Assembly: GCA_028689735.1 (NCBI GenBank)
Contig: JAQVCP010000026.1
Span: 1-37,019 of the forward strand
Source of the DNA: Hespellia sp.
GTDB lineage: Bacteria > Bacillota > Clostridia > Lachnospirales > Lachnospiraceae
Direction: 5' to 3'
DNA: 37,019 bases
Shown here: positions 7,196 through 16,513 of the stretch, one piece after another
Numbering within the stretch: the stretch's first letter is position 1
Layout of the letters: every line of letters begins with the position of its first letter
The notes under the pieces: model-generated
The model's input: only the letters and a program-made list of their open reading frames with translations
What the model was told of the DNA's origin: nothing
Database searches by the model: none
Made by a program: the position numbers and the translations under genes

Positions 7196-8683
7196 ATGAA
7201 GAAGTTTTCTAAAGCTATGGTTGCTAAAACCATCTATGAGAAAAGAAAAGCTAAAAAACTATCCCAGGCACAGTTATCTGAACTCACCGGCATCAATCGC
7301 TCCATGATCGGACGCGCTGAGAATGGAGAATACACACCAACCATCGACCAGCTTGAAACACTGGCAGAAGTACTTGGCTTCGAGGTTGTTGACTTTTATA
7401 TAGAAGAAAACCTTGCACCACTCCCGGAAAAAGCTATGACCCTGAACAAGAAATATAAGATTGCAGTTGCAGGAACAGGCTATGTTGGCCTTTCCATTGC
7501 TACCCTGCTTTCCCAGCATAACCATGTTACAGCCGTTGATATCATCCAGGAAAAAGTGGATCTCATCAATCAGAGAAAATCTCCGATTCAGGATGAATAC
7601 ATTGAAAAATATCTTGCAGAAAAGGATCTCGATTTAAACGCTACCCTTGATGGGGAATCCGCATACAAGGATGCAGACTTTGTAGTGATTGCCGCGCCTA
7701 CCAATTATGACAGCGTAAAAAACTTCTTTGACTGTTCTGCTGTTGAAGCAGTCATCGAGTTGGTACTCAAAGTAAATCCTAAGGCTACCATGATTATTAA
7801 ATCCACCATTCCGGTTGGCTACACTTCATCGGTTCGCAAAAAGTACAATACAAAGAATATTATCTTCAGTCCTGAGTTTCTGCGTGAATCCAAGGCATTG
7901 TATGATAACCTTTATCCATCCCGCATCATTGTTTCCTGTGATGAGGACAGTGCCGACCAGGCGCATACCTTCGCTGCTCTTTTACAGCAGGGTGCCTTAA
8001 AGGAAAATATCGATACCCTGTTTATGGGCTTCACAGAAGCGGAAGCTGTCAAACTCTTTGCCAATACCTACCTGGCACTTCGTGTTTCCTATTTTAATGA
8101 GTTAGATACTTATGCGGAATCCAAAGGACTGGATACACAGCAGATTATTAACGGAGTTTGTCTGGATTCACGTATCGGCACACACTACAACAATCCATCC
8201 TTTGGTTACGGCGGCTACTGCCTGCCTAAGGATACCAAGCAGCTTCTGGCAAACTTCCAGGATGTACCACAGAATATGATGTCTGCCATTGTAGAGAGCA
8301 ACCGCACGAGAAAAAACTTCATTGCTGACCAGGTTCTCAGTATGGCAGGCTACTACAATTATTATAACCGCAGCGATTTCTCCGCTGATCAGGAAAAGAA
8401 CTGTATCATCGGTGTTTACCGCCTCACTATGAAAAGTAATTCTGACAATTTCCGTCAGAGTTCCATCCAGGGCGTTATGAAACGCATCAAGGCAAAGGGT
8501 GCCACCATAGTCATCTACGAGCCAACCCTGGAAGCCGGCAGTACTTTCTTTGGCAGCCGCGTGGTTGGGGACTTGAAAGAATTCAAGAAAATCAGCCAGG
8601 CTATCATCGCCAACCGCTATGATTCCAGTCTGGATGATGTAGCAGATAAAGTTTATACCAGAGATATTTTCAGAAGAGATTAA
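7196..8683 (+). CDS. ugd: Nucleotide-sugar dehydrogenase with N-terminal XRE helix-turn-helix
   Basis: This 495-aa fusion has a Cro/C1 HTH at residues 1-70 ([19 protein letters not shown]) and a UDP-glucose/GDP-mannose dehydrogenase from about 86 on. The dehydrogenase carries the NAD-binding GTGYVG at 93-98, the [10 protein letters not shown] segment, the [20 protein letters not shown] helix with its active-site lysine, and the catalytic cysteine Cys342 in [11 protein letters not shown]. Such enzymes oxidise UDP-glucose twice with NAD to UDP-glucuronate, a precursor for capsule or exopolysaccharide. UDP-glucose as substrate is the family default, not proven here. The HTH would allow the enzyme to bind DNA and tie expression to sugar-nucleotide state. 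The nearby glycan-gene fragments support a polysaccharide locus. It converges on the recombinase cassette across a shared terminator. Confidence 0.9.
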   Translation: MKKFSKAMVAKTIYEKRKAKKLSQAQLSELTGINRSMIGRAENGEYTPTIDQLETLAEVLGFEVVDFYIEENLAPLPEKAMTLNKKYKIAVAGTGYVGLSIATLLSQHNHVTAVDIIQEKVDLINQRKSPIQDEYIEKYLAEKDLDLNATLDGESAYKDADFVVIAAPTNYDSVKNFFDCSAVEAVIELVLKVNPKATMIIKSTIPVGYTSSVRKKYNTKNIIFSPEFLRESKALYDNLYPSRIIVSCDEDSADQAHTFAALLQQGALKENIDTLFMGFTEAEAVKLFANTYLALRVSYFNELDTYAESKGLDTQQIINGVCLDSRIGTHYNNPSFGYGGYCLPKDTKQLLANFQDVPQNMMSAIVESNRTRKNFIADQVLSMAGYYNYYNRSDFSADQEKNCIIGVYRLTMKSNSDNFRQSSIQGVMKRIKAKGATIVIYEPTLEAGSTFFGSRVVGDLKEFKKISQAIIANRYDSSLDDVADKVYTRDIFRRD

Positions 8684-8687
8684 AAAA

Positions 8688-8732
8688 ACCCACAGCAAGA
8701 GGAATGCACATCTGTTTTCTCCTGCTGTGGGT
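8688..8732. terminator. Bidirectional terminator between the dehydrogenase and recombinase genes
   Basis: ACCCACAGCA at 8688 pairs with TGCTGTGGGT ending at 8732. The stem is flanked by six A on the left and CTATTTTT on the right, so it can end transcription from both the converging genes. The recombinase stop codon starts at its right foot. Confidence 0.8.
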
Positions 8733-9959
8733 CTATTTTTCATATACGGCAATTCCTTCTTCGCCGATTTCTACATATTCGATTTCTTCAAGCCTGTCAT
8801 AAGGAAAATTATCCGTTCCCGTCCATCCCCATTCCATCTGATTGGAAATTTCCTGCAGTAACGTTTCTTCCAGAATGACATTGTTTTTACAGCCATTTCC
8901 CTTCTTCCCCTTTTCACGCTCTGCGCATTTCCATACCTTTTTGTAGGTACGTGTTCCGTCCTCCAGGGTTTTATTGAGAACAGTTTTTCTGACAAAAGCT
9001 GCTTCACAATCTGCACAGAATACTTTTCCATAAAGTGGATGGTGAGCATTTGCCTTATTACTTACACCCGGTTTATCGGTGCATGTTTTCATTGACAGCA
9101 TACGCTGGGCACTCTCCCACACCTCTCTGGTTATGATTTCCTCATGGTCCTCTTTTAAATAGTTGGATTCAAAGCTTACATTTTTCTCCGGCTGTTTGGT
9201 TAGAAAGTTTTTAGGTGGACGTTTCTGCAACAGTTTATCCCCTACATAGATTTCGTTTCTTAAAATGTAGCCTACACCTCTTGCTGTAATTGGTGTATTT
9301 CTAAGTCCCTTAATTTGCCTCTTCTCTAGTTCTTCAGCAACCTCTCGAAAATTCATACCCTCAAGAAATAGCTGAAATATCAGTTTCACCTTATAAGCAT
9401 CCTTGTTGGGAACAGGCTTTCCATCCACTCCATCGTAACCCAGCACCCGGTTGTTTCCCTGCTTATAAACGCCACGCTTAACTCTTTCTCTGTTTGCCCA
9501 CTTTACATTATCCGAAATACTTCTGCTTTCGTCCTGTGCAATGGCAGCCATCAAGGAAAGAATCATGGAACTGGATGGGTCTGTGGATAGAATCATCTCT
9601 TTTTCAAAATAGATGGAAATGCCGTGACTCCCCAGCATCTTAACCGCCTGTTCACAGTCCACCACATTTCTTGAGAATCTGGAGATGGACTTTACCAGTA
9701 TCATGTCCACCTTTCCTTCCAGGGCATCTGCTACCATGGATTGAAAGCCTGGTCTATTTGCCGTTTTGATGCCACTTTTTTCATCGGCATATATGCCCGC
9801 ATAATCCCATTCTGCGTTGGCTTTGATATAATCCATATAATAGGAATGCTGGGTTTCATAGCTTTCTTCCTGGTCGTACCGACTGGTTGAAACACGGCAG
9901 TATGCCGCCACACGCTTCCTTCGCTGATTTCGTTTGCTGGGTATATGTCTGACCTGCAT
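8733..9959 (-). CDS. Large serine recombinase, last gene of cassette 2
   Basis: This 408-aa protein has a resolvase domain with CRVSTS (Ser24) and the SISRFSRN arginine loop near 91-98. A recombinase DNA-binding domain and a four-cysteine zinc ribbon follow (C315, C318, C345, C357). The C-terminus is acidic, lacking the VCWKCGMKT-type end seen in the other long recombinases here. It therefore belongs to a different branch, nearer to ordinary transposon or phage integrases. The ATG has AAAGGAGG. It lies 27 bp downstream of the 480-aa recombinase and is the outermost recombinase of the block, next to the likely element boundary. It may be the integrase proper of this cassette. Confidence 0.92.
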   Translation of the reverse strand: MQVRHIPSKRNQRRKRVAAYCRVSTSRYDQEESYETQHSYYMDYIKANAEWDYAGIYADEKSGIKTANRPGFQSMVADALEGKVDMILVKSISRFSRNVVDCEQAVKMLGSHGISIYFEKEMILSTDPSSSMILSLMAAIAQDESRSISDNVKWANRERVKRGVYKQGNNRVLGYDGVDGKPVPNKDAYKVKLIFQLFLEGMNFREVAEELEKRQIKGLRNTPITARGVGYILRNEIYVGDKLLQKRPPKNFLTKQPEKNVSFESNYLKEDHEEIITREVWESAQRMLSMKTCTDKPGVSNKANAHHPLYGKVFCADCEAAFVRKTVLNKTLEDGTRTYKKVWKCAEREKGKKGNGCKNNVILEETLLQEISNQMEWGWTGTDNFPYDRLEEIEYVEIGEEGIAVYEK

Positions 9960-9986
9960 AAGCTACCTCCTTTTCAAATTCTCAAT

Positions 9987-11429
9987 TTATACTGCCACGC
10001 CCGCCTTGTTCTCCTGCCGTTTCAGATATCCCTTGTACAAATCTGCGATGTGCCAGGGCATATCTGCATCTCTTACAATTCTCGTATCCGTAACAGTCTT
10101 CATGCCACATTTCCAGCAGACCGTAACCACATTGTCCGATTGTAGTTCCGGCTTATTTCTCAAATCACTGGGGCTGTAGGTGTGTTTTCCAAGCTCTATG
10201 TGATCCACCAAATCCTCCATCCAGTAATACTCTGCTGTCTGCGTCTTAGGCATAGACTGCTTATACTGTAGTAGTAACTCTTTTTGTGGGCTATCCGGCA
10301 GTGTTGCAACAATCTCCATGTCAATCGCATTGTAGGCAAAGGCCAGTGCATTTTCGATGATAAGTGCCCTGATAACAAAATCCCCACAATGATTGCAGCA
10401 CCAACCGCCATCTGCACTTTGCACATTGATTTTTCTTCTGCGAAGAATGGCTCCGCAGTAAGGGCAGGTCAGCATCTCATCAAACGGGTATTGTAAGGAG
10501 GAACCCTCTCCCTGATCCTTTCCTCCGCCCTGATAGCGCATATCTCTTATCTTCGCTACCCGTTCAAAAGTCTTTCTGCTGACAATGGGAATATGATGGT
10601 TTTTCAGATAATTACCGGCTACCTCGCCATGATTCTTCAACTGCCGATGTGACAGGTGATCCACCGTATATTTCTTCTGTAGCTGTACATCCCCCATATA
10701 TTTCTCATTGGCAAGCATCCTTTGAATAATGGATTTGCTCCATTCTTTTTTACCACTTGGGGATGGTACTTCTTCTTTTTCCAGATGCTTTTTGATTTCG
10801 TTTACTGTAACCCCACGCTCATAAAGGCTAAAGATTGTTTTTACAACTGCCGCTTCATCCGGCACCAGAGCATAGCCTCCATCCGCTCCTTTCGTGAAGC
10901 CATAGCAGGTAGACCAGCGTTCCTCACCTGCTTCAAATCGTTTCCGTATTCCCCATTTCACATTTTCAGAAATGGAACGGCTCTCCTCCTGCGCAAAGGC
11001 TGCCAGAATGGTGAGCAGCATCTCGGAAAAAGCTGCTCCTGTATCCAGGTTCTCCTTCTCGAAATATAGCTGTGTGCCAATATCCTTTAAATGCCTTACA
11101 TATTGCAGGCATTCCAGGGTGTTTCGAGCAAATCTGGATATGGATTTTGTAATCACATAATCAATCTTTCCTGCTTCTGCATCTGCAATCATGCGAGTAA
11201 ACTCGGTACGTTTTTTTGCTGAGGTACCGGAGGCTCCTTCATCAGCGTAGATACCCGCCAGTTCCCAGTCTGGATTGGCACGAATCATCTCCCGATAAAC
11301 CTGCTCCTGAATCTCCATACTGGACTGTTGGCTCTCCAAATCCGTGGATACACGGCAGTATGCTGCCACCCTGTATTTTCCCTGCTCCGGCATTCTTCCT
11401 GCAAAATGAATGATTCGATTAATCTGCAT
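9987..11429 (-). CDS. Large serine recombinase, middle gene of cassette 2
   Basis: This 480-aa enzyme has Ser28 in AYCRVST and KSISRFARN near 95-103. The NEKYMGDVQLQKKYTVDHL block sits in the recombinase domain. A zinc ribbon spans about 322-348 (CPYCG ... CCNHCG). Its last 100 residues carry the block EYYWMEDLVDHIELGKH and WKCGMKT, which both long recombinases of cassette 1 also have, so these three form one subfamily. The start overlaps the end of the upstream short recombinase by 11 bp, pointing to translational coupling and equal dosage. The ribosome site is AAGGGGG. Confidence 0.92.
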   Translation of the reverse strand: MQINRIIHFAGRMPEQGKYRVAAYCRVSTDLESQQSSMEIQEQVYREMIRANPDWELAGIYADEGASGTSAKKRTEFTRMIADAEAGKIDYVITKSISRFARNTLECLQYVRHLKDIGTQLYFEKENLDTGAAFSEMLLTILAAFAQEESRSISENVKWGIRKRFEAGEERWSTCYGFTKGADGGYALVPDEAAVVKTIFSLYERGVTVNEIKKHLEKEEVPSPSGKKEWSKSIIQRMLANEKYMGDVQLQKKYTVDHLSHRQLKNHGEVAGNYLKNHHIPIVSRKTFERVAKIRDMRYQGGGKDQGEGSSLQYPFDEMLTCPYCGAILRRRKINVQSADGGWCCNHCGDFVIRALIIENALAFAYNAIDMEIVATLPDSPQKELLLQYKQSMPKTQTAEYYWMEDLVDHIELGKHTYSPSDLRNKPELQSDNVVTVCWKCGMKTVTDTRIVRDADMPWHIADLYKGYLKRQENKAGVAV

Positions 11430-12387
11430 ATGTTTTCCCCCTTAAGTGTTCAAATTCCGAATAAGCCAGATGGGCCGCCTGCGCCATCAGTGCTTCTTCC
11501 TCTTGTGAATAGTTTTTCCTCTGCGAAAATAATAAATGCCGCTCTACCAGCTCCTGCACGATATCAAATACGGCATGGCTGACAAGCGGCTCATGATGCT
11601 CCTCTATATAGAATTGATCGACCAATCCATCGTTTTTTACACTTTTGGTTCCCTCCGGCGTTACCACTGAGCAGTTCTTATTGGTAAGGACATCGCCGGT
11701 ATAACTGGTATTATTTAGCATGTATTTGACCGGAGTGTTTTTCCACACTCTCTTGCTTCCGTGCTCTGCCTCCATTTTGTTCAGCTCGGTCATAATATCC
11801 ATGTAGTTATAGCCATTGCAGGCCATATAGAATGCGGTCTGTACTACCAGTCCCTCCCGCTCATTGATTTTCCAGATATGCCCAGGCATGATTTTGTCAT
11901 AACCATAAGGCTGATTCTCAATGGGGCTACCTTGCTGATTGCGGTGACTTCTGCTCCAGGTAATGTTCTGACCAATGCTGACACTTTCCTGTTCTGCAAT
12001 GGTAGCCATGATACTTAAAATCAATTCACACTGGATACTGCTCGTGGTAAATCCTTCTTTTTCAAAGGCTACCACCACACCGCAGGCACGCAGCTCTCGG
12101 ATGGTTTTTACACATTCCATCATATTTCTTGCAAATCTTGATACGGATTTTACCAGTATCAAATCTATTTTTCCCGCCTTACAGTCTCTGATTAACCGCT
12201 GTAAGCCTGGTCTTTTCTTCATACTGCGACCGCTGATACCGAGATCGCCATACACCCCAACAAGCTGCATCTCTGGATTCTGTGCTATCTTTTGTTTGTA
12301 ATAATCCACCTGAGTCTCATAGGATCCATCCTGCATATCGCTTGCAGTACTGACACGGCAATAAGCCGCTACTCTCTTTCTATCCAT
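11419..12387 (-). CDS. Short serine recombinase without zinc ribbon, first gene of cassette 2
   Basis: This 322-aa protein keeps a complete catalytic domain, with Ser13 in YCRVST and KSVSRFARN. The recombinase domain has a YTGDVLTNKNCSVVTPEGTK block and an IEEHHEPLVS block. It ends soon after, with no CXXC pairs and no coiled-coil arm. It matches the short recombinase of cassette 1 over its whole length, including closing residues GKTYAD versus GKIYID. The short form is therefore a conserved type, not a truncation. The ATG follows AAAGGAG, and a leader hairpin (CTGGTG/CACCAG) and promoter-like copy C lie just upstream. It probably works with the longer partners as a mixed complex; this is inferred. 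Confidence 0.9.
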   Translation of the reverse strand: MDRKRVAAYCRVSTASDMQDGSYETQVDYYKQKIAQNPEMQLVGVYGDLGISGRSMKKRPGLQRLIRDCKAGKIDLILVKSVSRFARNMMECVKTIRELRACGVVVAFEKEGFTTSSIQCELILSIMATIAEQESVSIGQNITWSRSHRNQQGSPIENQPYGYDKIMPGHIWKINEREGLVVQTAFYMACNGYNYMDIMTELNKMEAEHGSKRVWKNTPVKYMLNNTSYTGDVLTNKNCSVVTPEGTKSVKNDGLVDQFYIEEHHEPLVSHAVFDIVQELVERHLLFSQRKNYSQEEEALMAQAAHLAYSEFEHLRGKTYAD

Positions 12388-12437
12388 ATTTCTCCTTTCC
12401 GCTGGTGTCTACTCTCGACCACCAGAACTTTTCATGG

Positions 12438-12474
12438 TCACATATTCCCTCTGTTTGCCTGATATAGCAAGTCA
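12438..12474 (-). promoter_or_regulatory. Recurring promoter-like element, copy C
   Basis: Minus-strand TGACTTGCTATATC, with TTGCTA, 17 bases ending AGAGG, then GAATAT. It is nearly identical to copy D at 17816 (TGACTTGCTATATCA in both). It lies 51 bp before the start of the 322-aa recombinase and directly after the terminator of cassette 1, so it should drive cassette 2. Confidence 0.65.
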
Positions 12475-12486
12475 TTTTCCATCATA

Positions 12487-12519
12487 AAAAGCCCGTTTCC
12501 CCTTAGAAAAACGAGCCTC
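12487..12519 (-). terminator. Terminator of recombinase cassette 1
   Basis: On the minus strand AGGCTCGTTT pairs with AAACGGGCTT (two G-U pairs) and is followed by a T-tract. It comes 25 bp after the stop of the 472-aa recombinase. Confidence 0.75.
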
Positions 12520-12543
12520 ATTTTCTATGTGTTATTGGTACAA

Positions 12544-13962
12544 TTATGCCCTTTCGATTTGCTGTCGTTCCTTCTTTGCCAGTACTAAGGACTTAACACA
12601 CTGCGGCATATCCTTGTCCTTCTTTACTCCAGAAAACACCGTTGTCTTGATACCGCATCGCCAGTAGATGCTGATGGTACGGTCATCCTCCACATAGCCG
12701 CCTTTGCCCTTTAGCATTTTGGCTACTATAGGCATGGTGGTATGCTTTCCCGGCTCTACCCTTTCGATCAAGTCATCCAACCAGTAATATTCCACTGTTG
12801 GAAACTCAGGATATGTTTTTTTGTATTCCAGTGCATATGCTGCCTGCGCCCGCTGTTCTTCATTTTGGGCTTCCAGCTTTTTCGTAAGCATCTGCAAATC
12901 AAGCTGTTTATAAGCCTCCATAATCGCCTTTGACACAAAGCTGGAAAGCAGAATGAATTGTCCGCAGGCTTCATTTTCACAACACAGGTAACTGCCTGCG
13001 TCCTGTATTTCCAATTTTCTTTGAATCAAGGGTTCACCGCAATGAGGGCAAATAACATAATCTCCAAAGGGATATTGGATGTGCCCCGTTGCGTCCTGAT
13101 TCTTTCCTCGCATCCGCATGGATTTGATTACCTGCACTCTGTCATAGGTTTTGCGGTCTATGATAGGTGTATGATGTTCCTTGATATAATAGGATGGCAC
13201 CTTCCCATCGTTCTTGATTTCCTTGTGCTCCATATGATCCACTGTATATTTCTTTTGCAGGCGGATGTCACCCACATACTTTTCATTGTTTAGAAACACT
13301 GAGATATTAGAAGCGTCCCACCGTTTTCTTCCGGGACTTGGAATCCCCTGCTTCGTAAAATAATCAGCTATCCAGCCCATGGACTTTCCACTGTCATAAA
13401 GGTGATAAGCCGCACGCACTACCTCCGCTTCCTCCTCCACAATCTGATACTTCCCTTTTTCGTTGCTGGTGTAGCCGTATACACAGACCCAGCGGTCAAT
13501 GCCCTGCTCATAGCGTTTTCGGATGCCCCATTTCAGGTTTTCTGAAAGGGACCTGCTCTCCTCCTGGGCAAAAGCCGCCATAATGGTAAGAACCATTTCA
13601 GAAAAGGCTTCCCCCGTTGTGATACCCTCCTTTTCAAAAATCAGCTGAACTCCATACTCCTGCAGTTCCCGAATGGATTCCAGACACTCCAGTGTATTTC
13701 TGGCAAACCTTGAAATGGATTTTGTAATAATCACATCAATCAGTCCCTCGCTGGCATCCTCCATCATTTGCATAAATCCATATCGCTTTTTGACCATGGT
13801 ACCTGTGGCACCTTCATCCGAATACACTGCCACCAGCTCCCAGTCTGGATTCGCGCCTATCTTTTCCTCATAAACTTTCTGTTGTAATTTCATGCTGCTC
13901 TGCTGTCCTTCCAGGTTGGAAGATACCCTGCAGTAGGCAGCTACTCTCTTTTTTTCACTCAT
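12544..13962 (-). CDS. Large serine recombinase, last gene of cassette 1
   Basis: Starting at ATG 13962 (a GTG at 13971 is also possible), this is a 472-aa enzyme. It has Ser14 in YCRVSS and KSISRFARN. The zinc ribbon is CPHCGEPLIQRK ... CCENEACG. The C-terminal block EYYWLDDLIERVEPGKH ... YWRCGIKTT is shared with its 507-aa neighbour and with the 480-aa protein of cassette 2. Motifs look intact and no frame damage is seen. It overlaps the upstream gene end by 8 bp (17 from the GTG). The terminator at 12487 follows. It is probably one subunit of the prophage's integration/excision apparatus. Confidence 0.9.
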   Translation of the reverse strand: MSEKKRVAAYCRVSSNLEGQQSSMKLQQKVYEEKIGANPDWELVAVYSDEGATGTMVKKRYGFMQMMEDASEGLIDVIITKSISRFARNTLECLESIRELQEYGVQLIFEKEGITTGEAFSEMVLTIMAAFAQEESRSLSENLKWGIRKRYEQGIDRWVCVYGYTSNEKGKYQIVEEEAEVVRAAYHLYDSGKSMGWIADYFTKQGIPSPGRKRWDASNISVFLNNEKYVGDIRLQKKYTVDHMEHKEIKNDGKVPSYYIKEHHTPIIDRKTYDRVQVIKSMRMRGKNQDATGHIQYPFGDYVICPHCGEPLIQRKLEIQDAGSYLCCENEACGQFILLSSFVSKAIMEAYKQLDLQMLTKKLEAQNEEQRAQAAYALEYKKTYPEFPTVEYYWLDDLIERVEPGKHTTMPIVAKMLKGKGGYVEDDRTISIYWRCGIKTTVFSGVKKDKDMPQCVKSLVLAKKERQQIERA

Positions 13963-15478
13963 GCTTTTCACCTGCTTTCATGGCTAACACCTGTTTTGTG
14001 ATTTCCGGATAACGGTCGGGGTAGCGCATTACAAATCCATCCCATAATTCGGCGATATGTCTTGGATGTTGAGAATCCCTTTTCACGCCGGAGGAAAGAG
14101 TGGTTTTTATACCGCATTTCCAGTAAATCGTCAGAAAGCGGTCATCCTTTTTTCGTCTTTTTGCTTCCTCAAGTCTTGCTAATTCGCTTTCGTTAAGGCT
14201 ATGTGCTCCAAGCTCCATGTGATCGATTAAGTCATCCATCCAGAAATACTCCAGCTGCGAGAAGGTCGGATACCGCTTCTTCATCTCCAGAAATCGTTCT
14301 GCCTCAGCATTTCCTTGTGCTACCAAGCTTGCCAGCAAGTCCTTCTCTACCCCTTGGTATGCCTCCAGGATTGCCTTTTCTATCGGCTTGAAGCGTATCA
14401 CGAATTTTCTGCAATGATCTTTCACATTTTCACAGCAAAGGTGGGTTTCACAATTTTGTATGGGCAGTCGGTGTCGTATCAAAACACTGCCACAATAAGG
14501 ACAGTGCAGATAATCACTAATAGGGTACTGCCCCAATCCATCCGATTTGTTTCTCATGCAGAAAATCTTTTGTACACGGTCGAATTGCCGCTTATCGATA
14601 ATCGCTGTATGATGATTCTCTACATGATAGTCCTTGACTTCTCCCTTATTCTTCATCACCTTATGAGTAAGGTGGTCCTTCGCATAATACTTCTGCATAA
14701 AGGTATCTCCGGTATAGCGTTCATTGCGGATGATATAAGAAGTCCTGGTATCATCCCAGCCCTTTTTTCCCTCTCTCGGTGAGGGAATCCCCTGCTTATT
14801 CAAATACGTGGCAATGGCTGTAGTCCCATGTCCTCGTTCATATAAATCATAAATGAGCCGCACCACCTTTGCTTCCTCCGGCACGATCTCATAATCGGTA
14901 TCCTCACCCTTTTGGTACCCGTAAAGGGAAGTATATTTTTCGTATCCCTGTTCAAACCGTTTCCGAAATCCCCACTTGATGTTCTCCGACATGGATCTGC
15001 TTTCCTCCTGTGCAAATGCCGCCAGAATGGTAAGCAGCAGCTCCGAGCAAACCTCTCCGGTTGTGATTTTCTCTTTCTCAAATCGAATCTGTGCACCATG
15101 CTCCTGTATCTTGCGAATGTAGTAAATGCAGTCCATCGTGTTTCTGGAAAATCGAGATAAGCTCTTTGTGATGATAAGGTCAATCTTGCCTGCCTCGCAG
15201 TCTTTTATCATCCTTTGAAACGCTGGTCTTCGCTTTGCCATAGTACCTGTAACACCATGGTCTGCGTACACATCCACCAGCTCCCAGTCCGGATTCTGAC
15301 AAATCATATTTTTGTATACGGCTTCCTGCAATTCAATGCTTGTGGATTGCCCCTCAGAATCTAAAGAGATTCTACAATAGGCTGCTACCCGAAACTTCCC
15401 TTCCGGGAACCCGTCCGTCAGCTGTTCCTCCAAGCCTGCATGAGCCATAGCATCTTCAATCGATGTATATCTTCCCAT
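13955..15478 (-). CDS. Large serine recombinase, middle gene of cassette 1
   Basis: This 507-aa enzyme has a 30-residue N-terminal extension before VAAYCRISLD (Ser38). The arginine loop is KSLSRFSRN, the zinc ribbon CPYCGSVLIRHR ... CCENVKDHCRK, and the end block EYFWMDDLIDHMELGAH ... YWKCGIKTT. It is closest in architecture to the 472-aa and 480-aa proteins. The start follows GAGGAGG and lies inside the end of the short recombinase gene (23-bp overlap), so the three genes of this cassette are a tightly coupled unit. A role in phage integration or excision is inferred from position at the lysis end of the prophage. Confidence 0.92.
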   Translation of the reverse strand: MGRYTSIEDAMAHAGLEEQLTDGFPEGKFRVAAYCRISLDSEGQSTSIELQEAVYKNMICQNPDWELVDVYADHGVTGTMAKRRPAFQRMIKDCEAGKIDLIITKSLSRFSRNTMDCIYYIRKIQEHGAQIRFEKEKITTGEVCSELLLTILAAFAQEESRSMSENIKWGFRKRFEQGYEKYTSLYGYQKGEDTDYEIVPEEAKVVRLIYDLYERGHGTTAIATYLNKQGIPSPREGKKGWDDTRTSYIIRNERYTGDTFMQKYYAKDHLTHKVMKNKGEVKDYHVENHHTAIIDKRQFDRVQKIFCMRNKSDGLGQYPISDYLHCPYCGSVLIRHRLPIQNCETHLCCENVKDHCRKFVIRFKPIEKAILEAYQGVEKDLLASLVAQGNAEAERFLEMKKRYPTFSQLEYFWMDDLIDHMELGAHSLNESELARLEEAKRRKKDDRFLTIYWKCGIKTTLSSGVKRDSQHPRHIAELWDGFVMRYPDRYPEITKQVLAMKAGEKHE

Positions 15479-16427
15479 GTAATTCCTCCTCTGCCAGTTG
15501 TTTTCCCCGTTCCATCAAAAGCCTGTCTGCTTCTGAAAAACGGCTTCTTTTTACAAATAAAATGTGCTTTTCAATCATCTCCTGCACGCAGTCAAATAAT
15601 GCGTGGCTGATGATTGCATCATGATGCTCCGAAATATAATACTGGTCTGCTTCGCCACGATTCTTCCTTCGTCTTGCCTCGCCCTGGTCATACACAACCG
15701 TCTCCTTATTACTCAGGTAATCCCCAACATAAGCATAGTTGGTGAGCAGATTGACCACAGGTGTATGATTCCAAACCTTGCCGCTCTTTTCTGTTTCTTC
15801 CAGCTCATTCAGTGCTTTTCTTATCTCAGCGTAGTTAAGCCGCATCCCTGCCATATAAAAGGCAAGTCTCACACGCTTTGCCTCGGCTTCGCAAATGGTC
15901 CACACATGCGTTTTTCCGCTGGAGCGATAGCCATAACTTGCCTTCTCAATGGGTCTACCCATCTGATAATTTTTCTTGCGGCTCCACTTCACATTATGGC
16001 TAATGCTGTTACTTTCCTCTTCTGCCAAAGTAGCAAGTATGGTCATAAACAGCTCTCCTACCATATTGTTGGTATCAATGTTCTCACGTTCAAAATAGAC
16101 CCTAACTCCCAGTTCCTTTAATTCCCGAATCGCCTCCACGCATTCCTTCATGTTCCTTGCAAATCTGGAAATGGATTTTGTAAGAATCAGGTCAATTTTT
16201 CCCTCCCGACAATCCTGCAAAAGCTTCTGGAGTGCCGGGCGTTTACTCATGTTCTTTCCACTTTTTCCATGGTCACCGTAAATCTCAATGAGCACCATAC
16301 TGTCTGACTGTTCAATCAGTTTTTGGTAATGCTCCACTTGGGTTTCAAACGAACCATCCTGCCGATCCATATTTGTGCTGACCCTGCAGTAAACTGCGGT
16401 GCGAAGCATCTTTCTTGTCTCTGCCAT
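15456..16427 (-). CDS. Short serine recombinase without zinc ribbon, first gene of cassette 1
   Basis: I chose ATG 16427, seven bases after GGAGG, rather than the upstream ATG at 16493, which adds 22 residues without a ribosome site. The 323-aa product has Ser17 in YCRVSTN, KSISRFARN, and the YVGDYLSNKETVVYDQGEAR and ISEHHDAIIS blocks that match the short protein of cassette 2. No cysteine pairs follow. The zinc ribbon and coiled coil control synapsis in phage integrases such as phiC31 and Bxb1, so a conserved form lacking them may act only together with the longer partners. It follows the 424-aa gene by 86 bp. Confidence 0.9.
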   Translation of the reverse strand: MAETRKMLRTAVYCRVSTNMDRQDGSFETQVEHYQKLIEQSDSMVLIEIYGDHGKSGKNMSKRPALQKLLQDCREGKIDLILTKSISRFARNMKECVEAIRELKELGVRVYFERENIDTNNMVGELFMTILATLAEEESNSISHNVKWSRKKNYQMGRPIEKASYGYRSSGKTHVWTICEAEAKRVRLAFYMAGMRLNYAEIRKALNELEETEKSGKVWNHTPVVNLLTNYAYVGDYLSNKETVVYDQGEARRRKNRGEADQYYISEHHDAIISHALFDCVQEMIEKHILFVKRSRFSEADRLLMERGKQLAEEELHGKIYID

Positions 16428-16513
16428 GTACCTTCCTCCATCTACCGGACGTTCCGGTGATGACATATTGCCGTAGAGTTTCGTACATAGCAACTACTAT
16501 CTGAATAATATGT

